Positions 1 to 5,960 of a stretch of DNA of 7,266 nt are shown piece by piece. Position numbers and translations under genes: made by a program. Every line of letters begins with the position of its first letter. Positions within the stretch are counted from its first letter, which is position 1. The notes under the pieces were generated by a model. That model was not told where the DNA came from. It searched no databases and worked only from the letters and a program-made list of their open reading frames with translations. The stretch is from Caulobacterales bacterium (GTDB taxonomy: Bacteria > Pseudomonadota > Alphaproteobacteria > Caulobacterales > Caulobacteraceae): NCBI GenBank assembly GCA_947480815.1, contig CANKEA010000058.1, positions 1 to 7,266 of the forward strand. The letters run 5' to 3'.

Positions 1-811
1 CACCACGGTGCATTCTGACGACATCGCCAAGGCGCTGTATGATGCGGCAGACGATAAGTCGGTGAAGGCCATCGTATTCCGCGTCTCCTCCCCCGGCGGT
101 TCGGACACGGCGTCAGAACAGATTCTAGCGGCTGTGCTTGCGGCCAAGGCCGTCAAGCCAGTGGTGGTCAGCATGGGCACCTATGCGGCGTCAGGCGGCT
201 ATTGGATCAGCTCTGGCGCGACCGAGATCGTGGCCGACCCGACGACCTTGACCGGATCGATAGGGGTCTATGGCGGCAAGTTCGCCCTGGGTGATGCCCT
301 GGGACGGTTTGGGGTCGACATGAAGGGGCTGAAGGTCGGAGGCGACTATGCCGACGTATTCGACACCGCTTCGGCCATGACGCCGGCGCAGAAGGCCAAG
401 TTCGAGGCCTGGATGGACCAGATCTATAATGGCTTCGTTGGACGGGTGGCCGCGGGGCGACATCTGCCCGTCGAGCGGGTGCGCGAAATCGCCAAGGGGC
501 GGGTCTGGACCGGGGAACAGGCCAAGGGGCTTGGCCTGGTGGATCACCTGGGCGGGTTCTACGACGCGATGGATCGCGCCAAGGTCCTGGCTAAGATCGA
601 CGGCGATGCGCGCCTCAAGCGCTTCGGCGGAGCGACCTCGCCCCTGGGCAAGCTGGGACGGACGCTGGGCATGACCGAAACCTCAGTCCGTACCCTGGCG
701 GCTTCGGCCTGGCTGCTGGGCGATCCGAATGCCAAGAAGATCTTAGATCAGGTCCTACAGGCTAAGCTGCGTAGCGAGGGGGCCAGGGTGCTGGCGCCGA
801 CGCCGTTCTAG
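1..811 (+). CDS. sppA: Signal peptide peptidase SppA, long (67K) type, C-terminal part; 5' end outside window
   Basis: Serine protease of family S49 that sits at the inner membrane and cleaves signal peptides left after protein export. The reading frame is open to the left edge (first whole codon at position 2), so the GTG at 8 is an internal valine and not a start. Numbering from that valine: the VSSPGG segment is at residues 26-31 and YAASGGYW at 59-66, with the presumed catalytic serine at residue 62 (bases 191-193). The TLTGSIGVYGG segment follows, and RVWTGEQAKGLGLVD is the usual motif of the C-terminal domain. About 205 residues follow the serine, close to the 209 after Ser409 in E. coli SppA, so this is the long tandem-domain form. 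The general-base lysine of that form lies in the N-terminal domain, which is not visible. It ends with TAG at 809-811 and converges with oppA. The family call is very secure; completeness of the gene cannot be judged. Confidence 0.95.
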   Translation, partial: TTVHSDDIAKALYDAADDKSVKAIVFRVSSPGGSDTASEQILAAVLAAKAVKPVVVSMGTYAASGGYWISSGATEIVADPTTLTGSIGVYGGKFALGDALGRFGVDMKGLKVGGDYADVFDTASAMTPAQKAKFEAWMDQIYNGFVGRVAAGRHLPVERVREIAKGRVWTGEQAKGLGLVDHLGGFYDAMDRAKVLAKIDGDARLKRFGGATSPLGKLGRTLGMTETSVRTLAASAWLLGDPNAKKILDQVLQAKLRSEGARVLAPTPF

Positions 812-850
812 CGCCGCAAGCCCGGCCACGGCTGTCGGGCGCGCTAGGAC
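805..850 (+). terminator. Imperfect hairpin over the converging sppA and oppA stop codons; possible sppA terminator
   Basis: The arms 805-814 and 841-850 pair over ten positions when read as + strand RNA, with nine Watson-Crick pairs and one U-G at 807/848. A second stem, 820-824 with 836-840, stacks directly on the 3' arm and leaves a 5-base bulge at 815-819 and an 11-base loop. The TAG of sppA (809-811) and the reverse-strand TAG of oppA (844-846) lie opposite one another in the outer stem. On the + strand the hairpin is followed by only TTTA (851-854), a weak U-tract. On the - strand there is a C-A mismatch and no U-tract. It could therefore end sppA transcription, less likely oppA transcription. 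The pairing is seen directly; terminator function is inferred. Confidence 0.45.
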
Positions 851-2436
851 TTTACGCACATCCAACGGATGCGGTGACGGTCAGCGATATTTGGTCCAAA
901 GCCGGTGATCTTGGGGTTGAGCAGGTTCTTCGACACGTAGAAATAGATCGGCACGAACGGGGCGTCTTCGAGCATTAAGGCTTCAGCCCGAGCCAGCAAC
1001 GCAGCCCGTTTGGCGATGTCATTCTCATGGTCAGCCTGGTCGAGCAGGCTGTCGTAGGCCGGATTGTTGTAGTCGCCATAGTTCATCGTGCCGGTCTTGG
1101 ACTGGAGCTGATCGAGAAAGCTCTTAGGGTCGTTGTAATCGGCGATCCAGCCGGCGTCGGCGATCTGGAAGGCGCGAGACCGATAGGATTGGTAGGCGAT
1201 TTGCCCCTCTTCCGGTGCCAAGGACACCTGCACCCCGATACTTGTCCAGTCCGACTGGATGGCCGACATGATCAGGCTTGGGTCGGGCGTATTGCGGTGG
1301 GTGATCTCGATCTTCAACAGGTGGTCTGGGCCAAAGCCCGCCGCCGCCAGGAGCCGCCGCGCCTCGGCCTGCCGCGCCTCATAGGGCCATGAGGCCCATG
1401 GAGGGACCTGCACCGGCGCATAGTTGGCGACGCCGGGCGGGGTGAAGTTGTAGGCGCTGGACTGGCCGCCGCGCAGCAGCTTTTTGGTAATGAAATCGCG
1501 GTCGATGGCCATGCTGAGGGCATGGCGGACCCGCTTATCCTTCAGCGACGCGACCTGGGCGTTGAAGGCGATGTAGGTCGTGCCGAGCCAGGTGTTGGTG
1601 TGAACGTAGTCGGGGATCTCCTTGCGCAGTCGGGCGATGCGGTTGCTCTGAATATCGATATTCCAGTCCAGCTCGCCCCGGCGCACCCGCCGCTCTGCAC
1701 TGATGGAATCACTGATGGGGTAAAAATAGACGTCGTCGATGCAGACGTTTTTAGCGTCGAAGAACAGCGGGTTCTTGGTGGCATGGATGTAGTCGCCGAG
1801 CTTCCAGGTCTGGATCACATAGGGACCGTCGGAGACGTAGTGATCCTTGGTCCAGGTCTCGCCGTATCGCTCAACGATGTGGCGCGGCGCGGGATACATG
1901 GTCTGGTGCTTGGTCAGCTGCAGCAGGTAGGGCGCAGGGTGCAGGAGCTTGATCTGTAGCGTGCGCGCATCGAGCGCCGTGACGCCCAGAGCCTCCAACG
2001 GGGCCTTGCCCTCGTTCACCGCCTGAGCGCCCTGGATGAAATAAAGCAGGTAGCCATATTCGGCCACGGTCTTGGGATCGAGCAGGCGGCGGAGGCCAAA
2101 AACGAAGTCGTCGGCCGTCACCGGAACGCCGTCTGACCATTTGGCGTCGCGCAGATGGAAGGTCCAGATCAGACCGTCGGGGCTGGTTTGCCAGCGGGTC
2201 GCAATGCCTGGAATGACGTTGCCGTTCACATCTTCGGTGGTGAGGCCCATCATGGCGCTGCCGACGATATTGTCTTCTTCGACCCCGTTGATCTTCTGCG
2301 GATCGATCGTGGCGGGATCGGCTCCATTGCCCATGCGCAGACAGATTCGGCCGGGCGCGCAGGCGGCGGTCGAGGCCTTCGGCGAACAGCCGGACAGGAC
2401 AAGCATCGCCGCCAGGATAAGAACTGCCGCCCTCAT
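844..2436 (-). CDS. oppA: Oligopeptide ABC transporter, lipid-anchored substrate-binding protein (SBP_bac_5 family)
   Basis: Periplasmic receptor that captures peptides and delivers them to the OppBC pore; 530 residues, normal for the family. The N-terminus is a lipoprotein signal: a short charged start, a hydrophobic stretch, then lipobox LSGC with the lipidated cysteine at residue 17. It should be anchored in the membrane and not free in the periplasm. Family landmarks include NGADPATIDPQ near residue 36, the ATRWQTSPDGLIWTFHLRD region, VTADDFVFGLRRLLDP, and W430 in WIADYNDPKSFLDQ, which resembles the peptide-contacting segment of E. coli OppA. Four further cysteines (26, 32, one near the middle in NVCIDDV, one near the C-terminus) could form disulfides. 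The reading frame stays open upstream to 2817, but that part lies over oppC. The ATG at 2436 is preferred because it begins the lipoprotein signal and overlaps the oppC stop by 4 bases (ATGA), implying translational coupling. The Shine-Dalgarno signal is weak (GAAAGA). Peptide specificity cannot be told from sequence, and a dipeptide or murein-peptide receptor is possible. Confidence 0.92.
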   Translation of the reverse strand: MRAAVLILAAMLVLSGCSPKASTAACAPGRICLRMGNGADPATIDPQKINGVEEDNIVGSAMMGLTTEDVNGNVIPGIATRWQTSPDGLIWTFHLRDAKWSDGVPVTADDFVFGLRRLLDPKTVAEYGYLLYFIQGAQAVNEGKAPLEALGVTALDARTLQIKLLHPAPYLLQLTKHQTMYPAPRHIVERYGETWTKDHYVSDGPYVIQTWKLGDYIHATKNPLFFDAKNVCIDDVYFYPISDSISAERRVRRGELDWNIDIQSNRIARLRKEIPDYVHTNTWLGTTYIAFNAQVASLKDKRVRHALSMAIDRDFITKKLLRGGQSSAYNFTPPGVANYAPVQVPPWASWPYEARQAEARRLLAAAGFGPDHLLKIEITHRNTPDPSLIMSAIQSDWTSIGVQVSLAPEEGQIAYQSYRSRAFQIADAGWIADYNDPKSFLDQLQSKTGTMNYGDYNNPAYDSLLDQADHENDIAKRAALLARAEALMLEDAPFVPIYFYVSKNLLNPKITGFGPNIADRHRIRWMCVKS

Positions 2437-3317
2437 CGGTCTTTCGGGTCCAGCGCATCGCGCAGGCCATCGCCGATGAAGTTGAAGCTCATCAGGGTCG
2501 CGGCCATGATCAGGGCGGGATCGATCAGCAGCCAGGGGGCCAATTCCATATCCTGCGCGCCATTTGCGATCAGCGATCCGAGCGAGGCCATGGGCGGGCG
2601 CACCCCCAACCCCAGGAAAGACAGGAAGCTCTCGGCCAGGATCACGCCGGGGATGGTCAGGGTGACATAGACCACCACCGGCCCCAACAGATTGGGTACG
2701 ATGTGGCGCAGCACGATCTGGTGCGCGGTGAGGCCAGCCGCGCGGGCGGCCTCGACAAATTCTCTGGATTTCAAAGCGCGGGTCTGACCGCGCACGATAC
2801 GAGCCATGGTCAGCCATTCCACGGCACCAATGGCCAGGAACATCAGCACGATGGACGATCCGAACGCCACCATTAGCAGGATGACGAAAAACACGAACGG
2901 CAGAGAGAACAAGACGTCAACGATCCGCATCATGGCCTCATCGACCCGCCCGCCGACATAGCCCGCCGTGGTGCCCCAGGCGATGCCGATCACTAGGGAA
3001 ACGAAAGTCGCCACGACCCCGACCGCCAATGAGACACGCAGCCCCATCAACGTCCGCGCCAAAAGGTCACGACCCAGGCTGTCGGCCCCTAAAATATGCC
3101 CGTGAGTCAGGGGATCGGCCCAGACATCGTTCTTGTTCACCGCGTCGAACCGCCAGGGCGTGAGCGCCGGACCAAAGACTGCGGCAAGGAATAGCAGGGC
3201 CAGCACAAACAACCCGGCCACGGCGGCGCGGTTGCCCAGTAAGCGGGCCCTGGCGTCATCCCACAGACTGCGCCCACGCGGCGCGGCGGCGGCGAGAAGG
3301 ATGGCGGTACGGCTCAT
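2433..3317 (-). CDS. oppC: Oligopeptide ABC transporter permease, OppC/DppC type
   Basis: Inner-membrane permease that pairs with OppB to form the translocation channel; 294 residues, typical for OppC. It has a cytoplasmic N-terminal stretch, then a first membrane helix at about 31-52. The periplasmic loop contains HILGADSLGRDLLARTLMG (73-91), the signature just before the core transport domain. Further helices lie near 95-120, 134-170, 210-235 and 263-285. The coupling loop that contacts the ATPase is clear: EAARAAG at 189-195, followed nine residues later by HIVPN (205-209). The FLSFLGLGVRPPMASLG motif (231-247) is strongly conserved in this family. The start overlaps the oppB stop as ATGA at 3317-3314, and the end overlaps the oppA start in the same way. 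An intact coupling loop means the protein is built to dock with an ATPase, although none is encoded nearby. Confidence 0.95.
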   Translation of the reverse strand: MSRTAILLAAAAPRGRSLWDDARARLLGNRAAVAGLFVLALLFLAAVFGPALTPWRFDAVNKNDVWADPLTHGHILGADSLGRDLLARTLMGLRVSLAVGVVATFVSLVIGIAWGTTAGYVGGRVDEAMMRIVDVLFSLPFVFFVILLMVAFGSSIVLMFLAIGAVEWLTMARIVRGQTRALKSREFVEAARAAGLTAHQIVLRHIVPNLLGPVVVYVTLTIPGVILAESFLSFLGLGVRPPMASLGSLIANGAQDMELAPWLLIDPALIMAATLMSFNFIGDGLRDALDPKDR

Positions 3318-4237
3318 GACAGGCGCACTCTGGGATCAAGCGCAGCGACGATCAGGTCCGAAAGCAGGTTAAGCGCCAGGATCAGGGCCGCATAGACAAT
3401 CACCATGCCCATCACCACCGTGTAGTCGCGCTGCAGGGCACTGATGACAAAGAACTTGCCTAGGCCCGGCAGGGCAAACACGCGCTCGACGATCAGAGAG
3501 CCCGTCAGTAGGCCCGCACAGGCGGGGCCCAGATAGGTCACCACCGGAATCAGCGCCGGTGGCAGGGCGTGGCGCAGCACCACACGGCAGTCAGGCAGCC
3601 CCTTGGCGCGGGCGGTGCGCACGAAGTTAGAGCGCAGGCTCTCGATCATCCCGGCCCGCACCAGCCGCGAAATAATAGCGATCTGCGGCAGTGCCAGAAC
3701 GGCCACAGGCAGGATCAAATTAGGCAGAGCCCCGTTATTCCAGCCGGCATTGGGCAGCCATTGCAGCGTCGAGGCAAACAGCAGCACAAGCAGGGGCGCG
3801 GTGACGAAGGTGGGGATACAGACTCCGGCCACTGCCACGGCCATGACGAGATAGTCGGCCGACCGGTTCTGGCGCAGGGCGGCGGCGATGCCTAAAGCGA
3901 TTCCTGTCACGCCGGCGACAATCAGCGCCGAAAGCCCCAACACCAGACTGACGCCGAAATTTTCCTTCAGCACGTCACCGACGGACTTGTCTTTGTACTT
4001 CAGCGAGGGCCCCAGATCGCCGTGGGCAACATCGGCGAGGTAGGTGCCGTATTGCACGATCAGCGGCCGATCGAAGCCGTATTTGGCCATGACCCGCGCC
4101 TCAATCTCGGGCGGTAACTGACGCTCACCCTGGAACGGATTGCCGGGCGCAGCGCGCATCAGGAAGAATGCCGCGGTGATGACCAGGAACAGGGTCGGCA
4201 GGGCGGTGAATAGCCGACGCGCTATGAGGCCGAGCAT
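3314..4237 (-). CDS. oppB: Oligopeptide ABC transporter permease, OppB type; first gene of the operon
   Basis: Inner-membrane permease that forms the peptide channel with OppC; 307 residues from the chosen start. It opens with the usual OppB/DppB N-terminus (MLGLIARRLF) and a first membrane helix at about 5-27. The periplasmic segment HGDLGPSLKYKD (72-83) resembles E. coli OppB more than DppB, supporting an oligopeptide system. The coupling loop is TARAKG (208-213) followed by HALPPALIPV. In it the usual EAA is changed to RTA, common in the B subunits. The ERVFALPGLGKFF segment and the terminal DPRVRLS are standard. The ATG at 4237 is preferred over an in-frame GTG at 4273 because AGGGA (4247-4243) lies 5 bases upstream and the protein then starts where family members do. 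It is divergent from the DUF442 gene. Confidence 0.94.
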   Translation of the reverse strand: MLGLIARRLFTALPTLFLVITAAFFLMRAAPGNPFQGERQLPPEIEARVMAKYGFDRPLIVQYGTYLADVAHGDLGPSLKYKDKSVGDVLKENFGVSLVLGLSALIVAGVTGIALGIAAALRQNRSADYLVMAVAVAGVCIPTFVTAPLLVLLFASTLQWLPNAGWNNGALPNLILPVAVLALPQIAIISRLVRAGMIESLRSNFVRTARAKGLPDCRVVLRHALPPALIPVVTYLGPACAGLLTGSLIVERVFALPGLGKFFVISALQRDYTVVMGMVIVYAALILALNLLSDLIVAALDPRVRLS

Positions 4238-4242
4238 CGAAA

Positions 4243-4247
4243 TCCCT
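4243..4247 (-). promoter_or_regulatory. Ribosome binding site of oppB
   Basis: AGGGA on the - strand, 5 bases before the ATG at 4237. This site decides in favour of that start over the GTG at 4273. It is the only strong Shine-Dalgarno sequence in the operon, while the two downstream genes rely on ATGA overlaps. Confidence 0.7.
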
Positions 4248-4258
4248 AAACCGCAGTG

Positions 4259-4287
4259 TTGCGAAGGTTTCACCGGCGTCCGATGAT
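4259..4287 (+). promoter_or_regulatory. Weak candidate promoter for the DUF442 gene
   Basis: TTGCGA at 4259-4264, a 17-base spacer, then GATGAT at 4282-4287 (four of six matches to TATAAT). It would overlap the candidate oppB promoter on the other strand, so the two could interfere. A short inverted repeat, GCGAT at 4301-4305 with ATCGC at 4314-4318, lies downstream and might be an operator or chance. There is no strong evidence for either element. Confidence 0.22.
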
Positions 4288-4292
4288 GTCAA
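4264..4292 (-). promoter_or_regulatory. Candidate promoter for oppBCA
   Basis: A perfect -35-like TTGACA is read on the - strand at 4292-4287. At a 17-base spacing the -10 position holds AACCTT (4269-4264), a poor match to TATAAT. This is not unusual in alphaproteobacteria, whose -10 elements are loose. Transcription would begin near 4257, about 20 bases before the oppB start, which leaves just enough room for the ribosome binding site. Position and -35 support it; the -10 does not. Confidence 0.4.
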
Positions 4293-4322
4293 CGCAGGCG
4301 GCGATGGCCACCGATCGCAATT

Positions 4323-4327
4323 GAGGA
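4323..4327 (+). promoter_or_regulatory. Ribosome binding site of the DUF442 gene
   Basis: GAGGA, 11 bases before the ATG at 4339. The spacing is slightly long but the match is good. It favours ATG 4339 over the in-frame TTG at 4321, which overlaps the region just before this site. Confidence 0.6.
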
Positions 4328-4338
4328 ATTTAAGCTGC

Positions 4339-4737
4339 ATGTCTTTTCGTACCGTGACGCCCGATATTTCCGTTTCGCCGCAGATTTCCGTAGCGGACGT
4401 GGCCCAGGCGGCCAAAGAGGGCTTCCAGTTGATCGTCAATAACCGCCCCGACGACGAGGAAGGCGGCCAGCCGACCTCGGCACAGATCGAGGTGGCGGCC
4501 AAGGCAGCGGGCCTTACCTATGTGCACATCCCCGTGCGCGGCATGCCGACGCGCGATCAGGTCGAGAAGACGGCAGAGGCGGTGGAGGCTGTCGACGGCC
4601 CTGCCCTGCTGTTCTGCCGCTCTGGCACGCGCTCGATCATCACCTGGTCGCTGGGCGCAGCGCAAAACGGTGCCGACGCCGCAGACCTGAAAGCCACTGC
4701 TGCCGCGGCAGGCTACGATCTAAGCAACATCCTTTAG
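4339..4737 (+). CDS. DUF442 / TIGR01244 family protein, phosphatase- or rhodanese-like fold
   Basis: Small soluble protein of 132 residues, predicted cytoplasmic, with no signal peptide or membrane segment. Family features run in order: an N-terminal TPDISVSPQIS segment, the NNRPDDE motif at 34-40 followed by GQP, a YVHIPV strand at about 61-66, and the loop CRSGTRS with Cys93 and Arg98. That loop is the expected active site. A single-domain protein of this length matches the stand-alone form of the family. The same domain forms the N-terminal part of the bifunctional sulfurtransferase/dioxygenase Blh. The family is annotated either as a dual-specificity-phosphatase-like or as a sulfurtransferase domain. 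Here four residues separate Cys and Arg, as in rhodaneses, where tyrosine phosphatases have five. This leans toward sulfur transfer or an atypical phosphatase, but substrate and reaction are unknown. The family call is firm; function is not. Confidence 0.85.
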   Translation: MSFRTVTPDISVSPQISVADVAQAAKEGFQLIVNNRPDDEEGGQPTSAQIEVAAKAAGLTYVHIPVRGMPTRDQVEKTAEAVEAVDGPALLFCRSGTRSIITWSLGAAQNGADAADLKATAAAAGYDLSNIL

Positions 4738-4849
4738 GGGGCGCTGGACGTCCGACACCTTAGCGCGCGGCGCTGTAGGCCGTTCGCGCGGCCATGGGCA
4801 TGGGGCTTTCCGGAACGCAGCTGGCCAGGATCAACTGCCCCAAGGTGAG

Positions 4850-4927
4850 TCAAAGCAGGGCGAAGGCCATCCGCTGGAGCCGTTTTGAAACAAAAAGGAT
4901 TGCCGCTGCTGTCAGCACAGCCGCCAT
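4850..4927 (-). CDS. Very small possible ORF, 25-residue hydrophobic, basic peptide
   Basis: ATG at 4927 and TGA at 4852-4850 on the - strand, encoding 25 residues. The first 14 are hydrophobic (MAAVLTAAAILFVS), then a basic patch KRLQR and a second hydrophobic end. This could be one short membrane-inserting helix. AGAAGG, a good Shine-Dalgarno sequence, lies 11 bases upstream (4944-4939), and AT-rich DNA lies behind it. It resembles no family that I recognise. Short frames like this arise often by chance, and it runs antisense to the direction of both flanking genes. Confidence 0.15.
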   Translation of the reverse strand: MAAVLTAAAILFVSKRLQRMAFALL

Positions 4928-4934
4928 TAATTCA

Positions 4935-4949
4935 TTTACCTTCTGTTAA
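4935..4949 (+). promoter_or_regulatory. CtrA-box-like sequence upstream of the hydrolase gene
   Basis: TTTA, seven bases, then TTAA: seven of eight matches to the alphaproteobacterial CtrA consensus TTAA-N7-TTAA, with CC following the first half as in many real boxes. It lies about 100 bases before the ATG at 5053. In an AT-rich stretch of this size a one-mismatch hit is fairly likely by chance, so this is only a candidate. Confidence 0.25.
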
Positions 4950-5040
4950 TTGCAAGGCGTGGGCCCCAATTTCCTAATAAAATTCAAATGTTAAAGTTAA
5001 TTTCTCAGACTACGGCTGCGACGGGACGCGTCAATGTGCT

Positions 5041-5045
5041 AAAGG
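5041..5045 (+). promoter_or_regulatory. Ribosome binding site of the hydrolase gene
   Basis: AAAGG, 7 bases before ATG 5053. It is only one base from an in-frame TTG at 5047, too close to serve that codon, so ATG 5053 is the better start. Confidence 0.55.
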
Positions 5046-5052
5046 CTTGGCC

Positions 5053-5952
5053 ATGGCCGTAGTGATCCCATTTGTCAGAGATTTCGACTTCGCCTACGGG
5101 CGCTGCGACGTGGTCTCGCCGGGCATCCGGCGCGTGGTCGCGAACAATCCTGGGCCGTTCACCTTCACGGGCACAGGCACCTATATCGTCGGCCATGGCG
5201 AGGTGGCGGTGATCGATCCGGGTCCGGCGCTCGATACGCATCTGGCCGCGATCCTGACCGCCATCACGCACGAACGCGTCACCGCGATCCTGATTACGCA
5301 CGACCACTCTGATCATTCGCCCCTGGCCGCGCGGCTGTCGAAACTGACCGGGGCACCAGTTTACGGTTGCGCCCGCAAGCCAAAGCCGGGTGCCCTTCCA
5401 GCCTCGGAGGGCGAGGAAGGCGACGATACCGCCTTTCGTCCCGACGTCGATTGGTGCGGTGGCGGCACGGTCAGCGGGCCGGGCTGGACCCTGGAGGCGA
5501 TCCCGACGCCAGGCCATACCAGCAACCATCTGTGCTTTGCCTTCCCACAGGAACAGGTGCTGTTCACCGGCGATCACATCATGGGCTGGTCAACCAGTGT
5601 GGTGATCCCGCCCGATGGCGACATGACCGCCTATCTCGCCAGCCTGGAGCGGGTGCGGGGGGGCGACTTCAAGACATTATGGCCGACGCATGGACCGCCT
5701 GTGACCAAAGTCGACCCGTTTATAGAAGCCTATATTGGTCACCGGCTGGAGCGCGAGGCGCAGGTGCTGGGCGCGGTGCAGGCGGGACTTGTGACCATCC
5801 CCCAGATTGTCGACCGGCTGTATGTTGGCATCGATAACCGGCTTAAGCTGGCGGCGGCGCAGTCGGTTCTCAGCCACCTTATCAAGCTGGTCCGCGAGGG
5901 CCGGGTCGCCTGCGACGGCACGCCCCAGCTTTCGAGCCGATACAGGCTCTAA
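5053..5952 (+). CDS. Metallo-beta-lactamase-fold hydrolase, LACTB2-like, with C-terminal winged helix
   Basis: Soluble cytoplasmic metal-dependent hydrolase of 299 residues, normal for this subfamily. All expected metal ligands are present: HDHSDH at 83-88 (His83, His85, Asp87, His88), His155 in PTPGHTSNH, Asp174 in TGDHIMGWS, and His213 in PTHGPP. This supports a two-zinc site. Residues from about 229 (HRLEREAQVLGAV through LIKLVREGRV) form the winged-helix tail (BLACT_WH) that separates this group from glyoxalase II and persulfide dioxygenases. Human LACTB2, in the same group, is a single-strand RNA endonuclease. Bacterial members are mostly uncharacterised, so the substrate here is unknown and beta-lactam hydrolysis should not be assumed. 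The gene follows the DUF442 gene on the same strand after 315 bases, too far for tight coupling. It converges with the ligase gene, with 8 bases between stops and no terminator visible. Confidence 0.9.
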   Translation: MAVVIPFVRDFDFAYGRCDVVSPGIRRVVANNPGPFTFTGTGTYIVGHGEVAVIDPGPALDTHLAAILTAITHERVTAILITHDHSDHSPLAARLSKLTGAPVYGCARKPKPGALPASEGEEGDDTAFRPDVDWCGGGTVSGPGWTLEAIPTPGHTSNHLCFAFPQEQVLFTGDHIMGWSTSVVIPPDGDMTAYLASLERVRGGDFKTLWPTHGPPVTKVDPFIEAYIGHRLEREAQVLGAVQAGLVTIPQIVDRLYVGIDNRLKLAAAQSVLSHLIKLVREGRVACDGTPQLSSRYRL

Positions 5953-5960
5953 GGTTGGGC

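Larger units (their letters stand above)
4738..5052. other. 315-base spacer without a confident gene; GC-rich left part, AT-rich right part
   Basis: The left part (to about 4920) is GC-rich like the neighbouring genes. It contains the 8-base palindrome GGACGTCC (4746-4753) and small hairpins at 4778-4793 and 4908-4921, none followed by a T-run. A 51-codon + strand frame (4794-4949) has no ribosome binding site and is not called. The right part is sharply AT-rich: 24 G/C in the 80 bases 4926-5005, where flanking genes are clearly above 60% by eye. It is probably the control region of the downstream hydrolase gene, but no convincing -35/-10 pair was found. The closest is TTGCAA (4950-4955) with TAATAA (4975-4980) at a too-wide 19-base spacing. 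Confidence 0.6.

Noticed and set aside
1522..1959. Open + strand frames opposite oppA (also 1027-1392, 2072-2479 and 2155-2670)
   Set aside because: They are antisense shadows of well-supported genes in GC-rich DNA. No recognisable domains or coherent start signals were seen.
2437..2817. Upstream in-frame extension of oppA on the - strand
   Set aside because: It lies entirely over oppC in another frame, has arginine/proline-rich shadow composition, and would bury the lipoprotein signal in the middle of the protein.
4238..4273. Longer OppB start at GTG 4273
   Set aside because: It adds 12 residues not typical of the family, while ATG 4237 has its own AGGGA at the right distance and the usual N-terminus.
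4778..4793. GGCCG/CGGCC hairpin after the DUF442 gene as a terminator
   Set aside because: The stem is only five pairs and no T-run follows, so it cannot be called an intrinsic terminator.
4794..4949. 51-codon + strand frame in the spacer, encoding a basic peptide
   Set aside because: No Shine-Dalgarno sequence precedes the ATG (the upstream bases form a GC hairpin), and it resembles nothing I recognise. Frames of this size are common by chance in GC-rich DNA.
5005..5577. 190-residue - strand frame opposite the hydrolase gene
   Set aside because: It is antisense to a gene with all catalytic motifs intact, and its composition is that of a shadow frame.
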